Assembly (NCBI RefSeq): GCF_012931685.1
Contig: NZ_JABANC010000001.1
Coordinates: forward strand, 124,001 to 188,000
Direction of reading: 5' to 3'
Length of the DNA: 64,000 nt
Source: Hanstruepera ponticola
Lineage (GTDB): Bacteria > Bacteroidota > Bacteroidia > Flavobacteriales > Flavobacteriaceae
In this document: piece after piece, positions 25,913-34,296 of the stretch
How the letters are laid out: each line of letters begins with the position of its first letter
Numbering within the stretch: position 1 is the first letter of the stretch
Program-made: the position numbers and the translations under genes
The notes under the pieces: generated by a model
The model's database searches: none
What the model saw: only the letters and a program-made list of their open reading frames with translations
Told to the model about the DNA's origin: nothing

Positions 25913-26869
25913 TTAAAACACCTCTTGCGCAATGGTTTTTATATTATCACTTTTTCCCATGGAATAATAATGTAACACAGGTATGCCAGCTTTTTGAAGT
26001 TCTTTGGATTGCTGAATACACCACTCAATTCCAACTTGAGCGACTTGGCTATTGTCTTGACATTTTATTATCTCTAAAATCAACGTTTCAGGTAAATCCA
26101 CATGAAAGCGATGCGGAATTAAGTTTAGTTGTTTTTTAGTGGCAATTGGTTTTAACCCAGGAATGATTGGCACTGTAATACCTTCTTTTCTGCATTTTTC
26201 AACAAACTTGAAATATTTATCGTTATCGAAAAACATTTGGGTAACAATGTATTCAGCACCTTTTTTTATTTTCTTTTTCAAAAAATGAATATCGCTATCT
26301 AAACTAGGCGCTTCTGCATGCTTTTCTGGATAGGCTGCAACACCTACGCAAAAATCGGTTTTAGAAGAATTTAAAAGATCTTCGTCTAAATAGTTCCCTT
26401 GGTTTAATTCCTGAATTTGATTTACCAAATCGCTGGCATAGGCGTGTCCCTCTTTTTCTGGTTTGAAATAGGTTTCCGTTTTAACAGCATCACCTCGTAA
26501 AGCCATCACATTTTGAATGCCTAAAAAATCTAAATCAATTAAGAAATTTTCAGTATCCTCTTTAGTGAAGCCGCCACATAAAATATGGGGAATGGCATCA
26601 ACACCATATTTATTTTGAATAGCTGCACAAATACCAACCGTTCCAGGACGCTTTTTTACGACTTGCTTTTTTAATAAACCATTTTCAAGTTCTTTGTAAA
26701 CATATTCTTCTCTATGATAGGTAACATCAATAAATGGCGGTTTAAATTCCATTAATGGATCTATATTATCAAAAATTGATTGTACATGTTGCCCTTTTAA
26801 TGGAGGTAAAATTTCAAATGAAAACTGGGTGTTTCCGTTGGCTTGTTTGATATGTTCTGTTACTTTCAT
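25913..26869 (-). CDS. metF: methylenetetrahydrofolate reductase
   Basis: Reduces 5,10-methylene-THF to 5-methyl-THF, the methyl donor for methionine synthase; FAD-dependent TIM barrel of 318 aa. Motifs: FSFEILPPLKGQHVQ (N-terminal catalytic Glu), FIDVTYHREE, VMALRGDAVKTE (FAD/folate contacts), GVAAYPEKHAEAPSLDSDI, YIVTQMFFDNDKYF and VPIIPGLKPI. It lies in the same direction downstream of the two metH genes, probably in the SAM-I-controlled unit, although two REP-like palindromes separate it from metH. Confidence 0.94.
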   Translation of the reverse strand: MKVTEHIKQANGNTQFSFEILPPLKGQHVQSIFDNIDPLMEFKPPFIDVTYHREEYVYKELENGLLKKQVVKKRPGTVGICAAIQNKYGVDAIPHILCGGFTKEDTENFLIDLDFLGIQNVMALRGDAVKTETYFKPEKEGHAYASDLVNQIQELNQGNYLDEDLLNSSKTDFCVGVAAYPEKHAEAPSLDSDIHFLKKKIKKGAEYIVTQMFFDNDKYFKFVEKCRKEGITVPIIPGLKPIATKKQLNLIPHRFHVDLPETLILEIIKCQDNSQVAQVGIEWCIQQSKELQKAGIPVLHYYSMGKSDNIKTIAQEVF

Positions 26870-26873
26870 ATTA

Positions 26874-26893
26874 ATGCCTGCGAAAGCAGGTAT
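26874..26893. repeat. REP-like palindromic repeat, copy 2 (inverted)
   Basis: ATGCCTGCGAAAGCAGGTAT: CCTGC-GAAA-GCAGG palindrome in the opposite orientation to copy 3. It begins five bases past the metF start codon, placing it in the metF leader. Confidence 0.7.
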
Positions 26894-26923
26894 CTTTTGT
26901 TAATTTAATATTGTCTTTTAATA

Positions 26924-26948
26924 GATTCCTGCCTGCGCAGGAATGACA
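26924..26948. repeat. REP-like palindromic repeat, copy 3
   Basis: GATTCCTGCC-TGCGCAGGAATGACA, nearly identical to copy 4 (29680-29706). With copy 2 it forms an inverted pair between the metH stop (26950) and the metF start. Confidence 0.75.
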
Positions 26949-26949
26949 G

Positions 26950-29661
26950 TTATTCTACCAAATTTGGCCTTAACCATTTTCTCGCTTCTTCATTACTAAT
27001 TCCTCTTCGTTTTGCGTAATCTTTTAATTGGTCTTGAGTTATTTTTCCTAAACCAAAATATCTGGCTTCTTTATTGCCAAAATAATAACCGCTAACACTT
27101 GCGGCAGGCCACATGGCTAAATTATCGGTGAGTTCTACACCAATATTCTGTTTGACATTTAATAATTTCCAAATGGTCTTCTTTTCTAAATGATCAGGAC
27201 ATGCTGGATAGCCAGGTGCCGGACGAATTCCTTTATAACTCTCAGCAATCAACTCTTCATTGCTTAAATTTTCTTCGGAAGCATAACCCCAATAATTGGT
27301 TCTGACTTCTTTGTGCAAATACTCTGCAAAAGCTTCTGCCAATCGGTCTGCTAAAGCTTTTATCATTATGGCGTTATAATCATCATGGTTTTTTTCAAAC
27401 TCGGCAGCCAACTCTGAAGTTCCAAAACCTGTACTCACGCAAAAACAACCTATATAATCCTGTTTACCTGTGTCTTTTGGAGCAATAAAATCGGCTAATG
27501 CATAGTTAGGCAAACCTTCACGCTTGTCTAATTGTTGGCGTAAGGTTAGAAACTTGTATTTGGTTGTTGGTGTTTGGTTAGATACTGAATCAAGTTCAGC
27601 ATGACAATCTTCAATTGCCACCTCAATATCATCATCATGAATGGTGTTTGCTGGAAATAGCCCAAAAACGGCTTTAGCTGAAAGTAGTTTTTCATCAAAA
27701 ATGCGTTGAAGCAATGCTTTGGCATCTTTAAATAATTCCGATGCTTGTTCTCCTACTATGTCTTCGGTTAAAATATCAGGATATTTTCCGTGCAAATCCC
27801 AACTTCTAAAAAATGGACTCCAGTCGATATATGGTTCTAGTTTTTTGATATCAAATGTATCAATAACCTGAATTCCTAAATGGTTTGGCTTTACAATTTC
27901 TACTGTGTCCCAATCAATTTTAAACTTGCGTTTGCGGGCATCTTCAATAGTACAATAGTCTTTTTGTTTACCGCGTTTTAAAAACTGCTCACGAAACTTA
28001 TCATATTCATTTCTAATTTGCGCTTTATAAACTTTATTATCCCTCTGCAATAAATTACCAACGATGGTTACCGCTCTTGAAGCATCATTTACATGCACAA
28101 CAGTATTTGAATAATTAGGAGCGATTTTCACCGCCGAATGCGCTCTAGATGTTGTTGCACCACCTATAAGTAATGGTACTGCGATGTTTTTCTTTTCCAT
28201 TTCTTTAGACACGTAAACCATTTCATCAAGCGAAGGTGTTATTAGTCCACTCAAACCAATGATATCTACATTTTCCTTGATAGCTGTTTCAATGATTTTT
28301 TCAGGCGGAACCATCACACCTAAATCGATAATTTCATAGTTATTACAACCCAAAACAACGCTTACTATATTTTTACCAATATCGTGAACATCACCTTTTA
28401 CTGTTGCCAATAACACGCGACCAGCAAATTCTTGTTTTCCGTCTTTTTCAGCCTCAATAAAAGGCTGTAAATAAGCTACTGCTTTTTTCATCACACGTGC
28501 TGATTTCACAACTTGAGGTAAGAACATTTTTCCGCTTCCAAACAAATCGCCAACCACATTCATCCCAATCATTAAATGACCTTCTATAACCTCAATAGGT
28601 TTTTCGCTTTCCTGTCTGGCCTGCTCTACATCTTCAATAATAAACGTATCGATGCCTTTTACCAAACTGTGAGTAATACGTTCTTGAAGCGATTCATTTC
28701 GCCATTCTAAAACTTTGGCTGCATCTTCTTTTTTATCACCTTTAACGGTTTCAGCAAAGTCCAAAAGTCGTTCGGTAGCATCATCACGTCTATCGAAAAG
28801 CACGTCTTCAACATGTTCTAATAAATCCTTCGGAATTTCATCATAGACCTCTAACATGGTTGGGTTTACAATCCCTATAGTCATACCATGCTGAATAGCA
28901 TGATATAAAAATGCCGAGTTTATGGCCTCACGAACAACATTGTTTCCACGAAACGAAAAAGAGACATTACTGACACCACCCGAAACATTGGCATAAGGTA
29001 AATTTTCACGAATCCATTTGGTCGCGTTGAAAAAATCGAGCGCATTTAAACGATGCTCATCCATTCCTGTTGCCACTGGGAAAATATTGGGATCAAAAAT
29101 GATGTCTTCTGGCGGGAAACCAACAACATCTACCAATATTTTATAAGAACGTTCACAAATTTCAATTCTTCGCTCATATGTATCGGCTTGCCCATCTTCA
29201 TCAAACGCCATCACAATGACTGCTGCTCCATAACGTTTTACCAATTTTGCCTGACGAATAAATTCGGCTTCGCCTTCTTTAAGGCTAATAGAGTTCACTA
29301 CCGATTTCCCTTGTACAACTTGCAAACCAGCTTCAATGATTTCCCATTTAGAGCTATCTATCATAATTGGTAATCGTGCAATATCAGGTTCTGATGCAAT
29401 AAGGTTTAAGAAAGTAACCATGGCTTGTTTTCCATCAAGCATGCCTTCGTCCATGTTCACATCAATAATTTGCGCACCACCTTCTACTTGATCGCGTGCA
29501 ACATCTAATGCTTCTTCAAATTTCTCTTCTTTTATCAACCGTAAGAACTTACGCGAACCCGTAACATTGGTACGTTCACCAACATTAATAAAATTACTTT
29601 CTGGCGTAACAATTAAAGGCTCAAGCCCTGATAGTTTTAAGTATCTAGTTTTTTTATCCAT
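26950..29661 (-). CDS. metH: methionine synthase, folate/cobalamin/reactivation subunit (split MetH)
   Basis: The large part of cobalamin-dependent methionine synthase; 903 aa. Domains: pterin-binding barrel (about 1-290; [33 protein letters not shown]), cobalamin cap helices (about 320-430), B12-binding Rossmann domain with the axial His in [13 protein letters not shown] and [14 protein letters not shown] (about 435-580), and the SAM-dependent reactivation domain with [12 protein letters not shown] (about 640-890). The homocysteine-binding module is missing here and is encoded by the gene just upstream. Two in-frame ATGs lie at 29667 and 29661; [12 protein letters not shown] fits the family better. 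Confidence 0.95.
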   Translation of the reverse strand: MDKKTRYLKLSGLEPLIVTPESNFINVGERTNVTGSRKFLRLIKEEKFEEALDVARDQVEGGAQIIDVNMDEGMLDGKQAMVTFLNLIASEPDIARLPIMIDSSKWEIIEAGLQVVQGKSVVNSISLKEGEAEFIRQAKLVKRYGAAVIVMAFDEDGQADTYERRIEICERSYKILVDVVGFPPEDIIFDPNIFPVATGMDEHRLNALDFFNATKWIRENLPYANVSGGVSNVSFSFRGNNVVREAINSAFLYHAIQHGMTIGIVNPTMLEVYDEIPKDLLEHVEDVLFDRRDDATERLLDFAETVKGDKKEDAAKVLEWRNESLQERITHSLVKGIDTFIIEDVEQARQESEKPIEVIEGHLMIGMNVVGDLFGSGKMFLPQVVKSARVMKKAVAYLQPFIEAEKDGKQEFAGRVLLATVKGDVHDIGKNIVSVVLGCNNYEIIDLGVMVPPEKIIETAIKENVDIIGLSGLITPSLDEMVYVSKEMEKKNIAVPLLIGGATTSRAHSAVKIAPNYSNTVVHVNDASRAVTIVGNLLQRDNKVYKAQIRNEYDKFREQFLKRGKQKDYCTIEDARKRKFKIDWDTVEIVKPNHLGIQVIDTFDIKKLEPYIDWSPFFRSWDLHGKYPDILTEDIVGEQASELFKDAKALLQRIFDEKLLSAKAVFGLFPANTIHDDDIEVAIEDCHAELDSVSNQTPTTKYKFLTLRQQLDKREGLPNYALADFIAPKDTGKQDYIGCFCVSTGFGTSELAAEFEKNHDDYNAIMIKALADRLAEAFAEYLHKEVRTNYWGYASEENLSNEELIAESYKGIRPAPGYPACPDHLEKKTIWKLLNVKQNIGVELTDNLAMWPAASVSGYYFGNKEARYFGLGKITQDQLKDYAKRRGISNEEARKWLRPNLVE

Positions 29662-29679
29662 ACACATATTATAGATTTA

Positions 29680-29706
29680 GATTCCTGCCTACGCAGGAAT
29701 GACAGT
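29680..29706. repeat. REP-like palindromic repeat, copy 4, overlapping a gene end
   Basis: GATTCCTGCC-TACGCAGGAATGACAGT. Its right half is inside the reading frame of the homocysteine methyltransferase subunit and encodes that protein's last residues TVIPA and the stop codon at 29689. Confidence 0.8.
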
Positions 29707-30690
29707 CTTTCTTGGTTTATATTTAGCTGCCACTTCTGCAATGGCTTTGATGTGTTCTGGTGTAGTGCCGCAGCAACCACCAATAATGTTTACCAAACCA
29801 TCTTTTAAATAATTTTCGATAAGTTGTTGCATTTGCTTTGGACTTTGGTCATATTCACCAAATGCATTGGGCAATCCAGCATTAGGATGTGCTGATGTGA
29901 AAAATTCTGTTTCATGTGACAAGCGCTGTAAATAGGGTTGCAATAAATCAGCTCCTAAAGCACAATTGAAACCAACGCTTAATAATGGTATGTGGGAAAT
30001 TGAGGTCAAAAATGCTTCAACCGTTTGCCCAGATAGTGTTCGTCCTGATGCATCTGTAATGGTTCCTGATACCATAATTGGCGCTTGAATATTTCGCTCT
30101 TCTTGCACCTCATCTATGGCGAATAAAGCTGCTTTGGCATTTAAGGTGTCGAAAATAGTTTCAACCAATAGAATATCAGCGCCTCCATCCAACAAGGCTT
30201 CGGTTTGTTGTTTGTAAGCTATTCGAAGTTCTTCAAACGTTACAGCGCGATATTCGGGTCTGTTAACATCTGGCGACAAACTTGCTGTACGGTTTGTTGG
30301 CCCAATACTTCCAGCTACAAAACGCGGTTTTTCAGGATTGGCTTTTGTGAATTCATTAGCTACTTGTTTGGCTATTTTTGCCGATTCAAAATTAAGCTCA
30401 TACACCAAATCCTCCATATTATAATCAGCCATTCCAATAGTTGTCCCTGAAAAGGTGTTGGTCTCAACTATATCAGCTCCAGCCTCAAAATACTTACGGT
30501 GTACTTCGGCTATAGCATGCGGTTGCGTGATTGAGAGTAAATCGTTGTTACCTTTTAATGGTGACGGGTAATTTTTGAAACGCTCACCACGATAATCCTC
30601 TTCTGAAAAATTATAGCGTTGTAACATAGTTCCCATGGCGCCATCAAGAACTAGTATTCTATTTTGTAATGTTTTGAAAATATCAGACAT
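29689..30690 (-). CDS. homocysteine S-methyltransferase subunit of split methionine synthase
   Basis: TIM-barrel homocysteine-binding module of 333 aa, corresponding to the N-terminal third of classical MetH. ILVLDGAMGTMLQRYNFSE is the family N-terminus; the zinc-binding cysteines are in VGFNCALGAD (about 237-246) and GGCCGTTPEHIKAI near residue 310. The pterin and cobalamin modules are in the next gene, 27 bp away, so the two proteins must work together. The C-terminus is set by a REP-like repeat and ends shortly after the last barrel helix. It is the first gene after a SAM-I riboswitch. Confidence 0.93.
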   Translation of the reverse strand: MSDIFKTLQNRILVLDGAMGTMLQRYNFSEEDYRGERFKNYPSPLKGNNDLLSITQPHAIAEVHRKYFEAGADIVETNTFSGTTIGMADYNMEDLVYELNFESAKIAKQVANEFTKANPEKPRFVAGSIGPTNRTASLSPDVNRPEYRAVTFEELRIAYKQQTEALLDGGADILLVETIFDTLNAKAALFAIDEVQEERNIQAPIMVSGTITDASGRTLSGQTVEAFLTSISHIPLLSVGFNCALGADLLQPYLQRLSHETEFFTSAHPNAGLPNAFGEYDQSPKQMQQLIENYLKDGLVNIIGGCCGTTPEHIKAIAEVAAKYKPRKTVIPA

Positions 30691-30741
30691 TTTATAGTAT
30701 TTAAAATGCCATCATGAAAAGAGAGAGTAAATCATTCTCGA

Positions 30742-30843
30742 GTCATCTTTCCCAAATTACTTGGGTAGAATTTAGCACCTTCTTTAAAAATAAAGGGTTG
30801 CTAAGGCTTCAACGGGTCTATTCCCTCTGCCTTTCGTGATAAC
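30742..30843 (-). ncRNA. SAM-I riboswitch (S box) of the metH operon
   Basis: Minus-strand RNA from 30843 to 30742. P1 is formed by GUUAUC (30843-30838) and GAUGAC (30747-30742), with one U-G. Hallmark conserved words occur in order: AGAGGGA, GACCC, UGAAGCC, AGCAACC and GGUGCUAAAUUC, followed by the P4 hairpin CCCAA-GUAA-UUGGG. Binding of S-adenosylmethionine should lower expression of the metH genes. The 50 nt to the start codon hold only a weak GAGA/UCUC hairpin, so the expression platform is unclear. Confidence 0.93.
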
Positions 30844-30873
30844 AAATCAGTAAAATTTTGAACTTCTTGAAAA

Positions 30874-30906
30874 CAAATATTGCAACACAAAAAGATAAAA
30901 TCCAAA
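30874..30906 (-). promoter_or_regulatory. candidate promoter of the metH operon
   Basis: On the minus strand, TTTG (30906-30903), 21-bp spacer, AATATTTG (30881-30874), one mismatch to TAnnTTTG. RNA would begin about 20 bases before the SAM-I aptamer. Confidence 0.45.
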
Positions 30907-30932
30907 TTAATTACTAAAAAATTTGAAAACAA

Positions 30933-30962
30933 TTTGTGTTCTATTTTATTTTTTTACATTTG
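30933..30962 (+). promoter_or_regulatory. promoter of metK
   Basis: TTTG (30933-30936), 18-bp spacer, TACATTTG (30955-30962), matching the consensus. RNA would begin about ten bases before the candidate SAM-II aptamer at 30979. Confidence 0.6.
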
Positions 30963-30978
30963 CCAAACAAATATTACA

Positions 30979-31026
30979 GAGGAAAAATTTGTCTGATTGC
31001 AACCTCAATAAAAAATGCTAAAGCAG
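30979..31026 (+). ncRNA. candidate SAM-II riboswitch of metK
   Basis: A compact element with the SAM-II (SAM-alpha) layout. P1 GAGG (30979-30982) pairs with CCTC (31003-31006); the loop contains the conserved ATTTG...GATTGCA segment (30988-31001); a 3' tail AATAAAAAATGCTAAAGCAG (31007-31026) follows. The tail's CAG (31024-31026) can form the H-type pseudoknot with CTG (30993-30995) in the loop. The ATTGCA and GCTAAAG words are the SAM-binding features I recognise from the class. P1 has only four pairs. It was recognised by eye; a covariance-model search would settle it. Downstream metK makes SAM, so feedback regulation fits. Confidence 0.7.
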
Positions 31027-31101
31027 TTTCAATTACTACTCTAGCAGTCTGCAATTTCATATTTTTTCCTTAATTTCAACCAAATTAAAAATTTAGGATT
31101 T

Positions 31102-32355
31102 ATGCCATATTTATTTACTTCAGAAAGTGTTTCTGAAGGACACCCAGACAAGGTAGCAGACCAAATAAGTGATGCCTTAATTGATCATTTTTTAGCATTT
31201 GATAAAGATTCAAAAGTAGCCTGCGAAACACTTGTAACAACTGGTCAAGTGGTATTGGCTGGAGAAGTCAAGTCTGACACCTATTTAGACGTTCAAAAAA
31301 TTGCTAGAGATACGATTAATAAAATTGGTTATACCAGAAGCGAGTATATGTTTGATGGTAATTCTTGTGGCGTGTTTTCTGCTATTCATGAGCAATCGGA
31401 AGACATTAATCGTGGTGTAGATAGAGCCAGTAAAGAGGAACAAGGTGCAGGCGACCAAGGCATGATGTTTGGTTATGCCACACGTGAAACGGACAACTAC
31501 ATGCCGTTGGCTTTAGATTTGGCTCATAGAATATTAATTGAATTGGCCGAACTACGACGCGAAAATAAAGATATCACCTATTTACGTCCGGACTCAAAAA
31601 GTCAGGTTACTATTGAATATAGTGATGATAATATCCCGCAACGTATTGATGCTATTGTCGTTTCAACGCAACATGATGACTTTGATAATGATGAAGCCAT
31701 GCTTGCAAAAATCAGAAAAGATATTGTAGAAATTTTAATTCCTCGCGTAGTTGCAAAACTACCAGAGCATTTACAAGTTTTATTCAACAGCGATATTAAA
31801 TATCATATTAACCCAACAGGAAAATTTGTAATTGGAGGACCTCATGGTGACACAGGCTTAACTGGTCGTAAAATTATTGTAGATACTTATGGTGGCAAAG
31901 GTGCTCATGGAGGTGGTGCTTTTTCTGGAAAAGACCCAAGTAAGGTAGATAGAAGTGCCGCTTACGCCACGAGACACATTGCTAAAAACTTGGTTGCAGC
32001 TGGTGTTTGTGATGAAGTATTGGTGCAAGTTAGTTATGCTATTGGTGTGGTAGAGCCTATGGGAATTTTTATTGACACATATGGTACCTGCCCTTTTAAT
32101 ATGACTGATGGCGAAATTGCACAAAAGGTATCTGAAATATTTGATATGAGACCATCTGCTATTGAAGACCGCTTAAAACTACGCCAGCCTATGTATAGCG
32201 AAACAGCTGCTTATGGCCATATGGGACGCAAACCCGAAACCGTATCTAAAACATTTTCTCAACCTAATGGCGAGGATGTCACGTTAGATGTGGAATTATT
32301 CACTTGGGAAAAGCTGGACTATGTCGATAAAGTCAAACAAGCCTTTGATTTATAA
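31102..32355 (+). CDS. metK: S-adenosylmethionine synthetase
   Basis: Makes SAM from methionine and ATP; 417 aa, cytoplasmic homotetramer in the family. Motifs: [20 protein letters not shown] (N-terminal, with His14 for ATP), [12 protein letters not shown] (flexible loop region), [39 protein letters not shown] and AYGHMGRKP near the C-terminus. It is a single-gene unit between its own promoter plus a candidate SAM-II riboswitch and a strong terminator. It is divergent from the metH/metF unit, which carries a different SAM riboswitch class. Confidence 0.97.
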   Translation: MPYLFTSESVSEGHPDKVADQISDALIDHFLAFDKDSKVACETLVTTGQVVLAGEVKSDTYLDVQKIARDTINKIGYTRSEYMFDGNSCGVFSAIHEQSEDINRGVDRASKEEQGAGDQGMMFGYATRETDNYMPLALDLAHRILIELAELRRENKDITYLRPDSKSQVTIEYSDDNIPQRIDAIVVSTQHDDFDNDEAMLAKIRKDIVEILIPRVVAKLPEHLQVLFNSDIKYHINPTGKFVIGGPHGDTGLTGRKIIVDTYGGKGAHGGGAFSGKDPSKVDRSAAYATRHIAKNLVAAGVCDEVLVQVSYAIGVVEPMGIFIDTYGTCPFNMTDGEIAQKVSEIFDMRPSAIEDRLKLRQPMYSETAAYGHMGRKPETVSKTFSQPNGEDVTLDVELFTWEKLDYVDKVKQAFDL

Positions 32356-32375
32356 ACGTTTTAACAACTGAACTA

Positions 32376-32409
32376 AAAGCCTCGTAACGAATTTACGAGG
32401 CTTTTTTTT
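32376..32409 (+). terminator. intrinsic terminator of metK
   Basis: GCCTCGTAA (32379-32387), loop CGAAT, TTACGAGGC (32393-32401), then eight T. It lies 20 bp after the metK stop. Confidence 0.92.
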
Positions 32410-32486
32410 GAAATTTATGTCAGAATTCACGCAACCTTTTTACAGTTTCTGCATCTATTAATAAAACGCTATAACCAATCAGCTTT

Positions 32487-34262
32487 ATGAAATTTCTTAA
32501 AACTATATCTCTTTCCCTTTTATTTATTGTAATTTATTCTTGTCAACGAGATGACAGTCCTTCAGAATTAAATTCCAATCAAAACAATAATCGTGACCCA
32601 TTTATAGAAAATTATGGGAATCAAATAACCAGAACTTTTATGGGTAGAGTATCATATTCATTAAACCAGCCTTTAAAAGACGTTCTTGTTAAAATTGGAG
32701 ACCAGTTTACATTTACTGATGAAAACGGAATTTATATTATTGAAAATGCCAATGTATATGAACGGTTTGCATATATCACTGCTGAAAAAGAAGGTTTTTT
32801 TCATAGTTCAAGAACAGTAATTCCTACTATTGGCATTAATAATGTTGACATCAGATGTCAATCAATATTACTAATCGGTGTTACCACTAGCGGCGTTCAA
32901 GAAACTTTTGAAAACACTAACCATGGTACTAAAATCACATTACTTGGAGAGTATATTAATGAAAATGGTTCAGAATACACGGGTAATGTAAAAGTTTATA
33001 TGACAAGAATGAATTATGATTTTGAAAACTTAAATTTTGGTACACATTATGCTTCAAACCAAGATAACGAAGAACGATTACTCAAGCTTTTTGAAGTTTT
33101 TAGAATTGAGTTACAAGGAGAAAATGGTGAACGTTTAAATATAGCTGAAGGTTTTGATGCCGAATTTGAAATTACTGTTAATCAAAATAATCTAGAAGAT
33201 GCTCCATCATTGATTCCATTATGGTATTTTGATGAAACTGCTGGTTATTGGAAAGAAGAAGGTCAGGCCTCATTGGTTGATGGCAAATATATTACTACAC
33301 TTAATAAATCAGCCATTTGGAGTTGCAGTGTCCCTTTAGAAACCGCAAGTCTATGTATAAATGTTATTGACCAAGATGGTGAACCTCTTGAGAATTACAC
33401 AGTGAGTGTATCATCCAACAATTACGACCTCAAGAATGAGCTTACAAATATGGAAGGACAAGCTTGCCAAATGATTCCAATAAACGAAACATTGACCGTC
33501 AATATTCACAGTTTCAATTACTGCGATAATTATTATACACATAACGAGAGCATTGGGTCTTTCAATTTAGATTCTGAAATTACAATTGTTGTCCCTTCAG
33601 ATTCTGAAATAATTAAAGAAACTGTTAGTGGTAATTTTTATTCCTGTAATGGAAATCCAGTAACCGATGGCTATGTTTTATTGAAACATGGTAATAATAA
33701 TGATGTTTATTTTTTAAGGGAGGTCACAAATGGAACATTTGAATACAACATTACAAGATGTACTTACTATTCAAATTTTAACATATTAGGTTATAGTAAT
33801 GATGAATTAGAATCGACTGAATTAAACAGCTACAATTACACAACTCCAGAAACTGTTATCCCAGATACTTATTCCTGTTTTCAACCTGAAGAATATATAA
33901 TTTATCAAGTTGATAATCATCCAGAGATTAGACATGACAGGTATATTAGATCTGGACTTGAAGGTCATAATATTTATCATTTATTGAATTTAGGAAATGG
34001 AGCAGAATTGACAATTGGCTCAACACTAGATAGTCTTGAAGGCGTGCATACTACTAATGATGGTTCTACTTTTTTTATTCATTTTGATAACAATGGAGAC
34101 AGCATGGGAGGATCAACTGAATACTATTTTGAAATTAACATAACTAACGTTGCCTATAACATTGGAGAATTTACTGATGGAACGTTTTCAGGTTACTATA
34201 TTGATGGCGCCGGAATAAATCATACCGTAAGTGGAGAGATTCATGCTATCAGAGATTACTAA
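32487..34262 (+). CDS. large lipoprotein with carboxypeptidase-like regulatory domain
   Basis: A 591-aa lipoprotein. The signal SLSLLFIVIYSC leads to Cys19, followed by a short Ser/Asn/Asp linker. Residues 50-115 (FMGRVSYSLNQPLKDVLVKI, FTDENGIYIIENANVYERFA) form a carboxypeptidase-regulatory-like beta-sandwich as found in Bacteroidota surface proteins. The rest is a series of beta domains: a region around residue 240 (LIPLWYFDETAGYWKEEGQA) resembling the family with repeated Ig-like units, then LCINVIDQDGEPLENYTVSV. There are no enzyme motifs. The role is probably in surface attachment or as a structural envelope protein (inference). Single gene between two terminators. Confidence 0.7.
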   Translation: MKFLKTISLSLLFIVIYSCQRDDSPSELNSNQNNNRDPFIENYGNQITRTFMGRVSYSLNQPLKDVLVKIGDQFTFTDENGIYIIENANVYERFAYITAEKEGFFHSSRTVIPTIGINNVDIRCQSILLIGVTTSGVQETFENTNHGTKITLLGEYINENGSEYTGNVKVYMTRMNYDFENLNFGTHYASNQDNEERLLKLFEVFRIELQGENGERLNIAEGFDAEFEITVNQNNLEDAPSLIPLWYFDETAGYWKEEGQASLVDGKYITTLNKSAIWSCSVPLETASLCINVIDQDGEPLENYTVSVSSNNYDLKNELTNMEGQACQMIPINETLTVNIHSFNYCDNYYTHNESIGSFNLDSEITIVVPSDSEIIKETVSGNFYSCNGNPVTDGYVLLKHGNNNDVYFLREVTNGTFEYNITRCTYYSNFNILGYSNDELESTELNSYNYTTPETVIPDTYSCFQPEEYIIYQVDNHPEIRHDRYIRSGLEGHNIYHLLNLGNGAELTIGSTLDSLEGVHTTNDGSTFFIHFDNNGDSMGGSTEYYFEINITNVAYNIGEFTDGTFSGYYIDGAGINHTVSGEIHAIRDY

Positions 34263-34264
34263 TA

Positions 34265-34292
34265 AAAAAGCCTCGTAAATATGAGGCTTTTT
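34265..34292. terminator. bidirectional terminator between the large lipoprotein and TonB-receptor-like genes
   Basis: AAAAAGCCTC (34265-34274), 8-nt loop, GAGGCTTTTT (34283-34292). It lies three bases after the plus-strand stop and five before the minus-strand stop. Confidence 0.9.
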
Positions 34293-34296
34293 AGTC

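Noticed and set aside
29662-29688. Frameshift or pseudogene explanation for the two-part metH
   Set aside because: Both parts have proper starts, complete domain sets and intact motifs, and the split is a known arrangement in Bacteroidota.
23424-29706. Insertion sequence or transposon remnants at the REP-like repeats
   Set aside because: No transposase frame, terminal inverted repeats or target-site duplications are visible; the copies are only about 20-27 bp.
30850-30932. Additional RNA element between the two divergent promoters of the metH/metK gap
   Set aside because: Apart from promoter elements the stretch is low-complexity AT-rich sequence with no stable stem that I can see.
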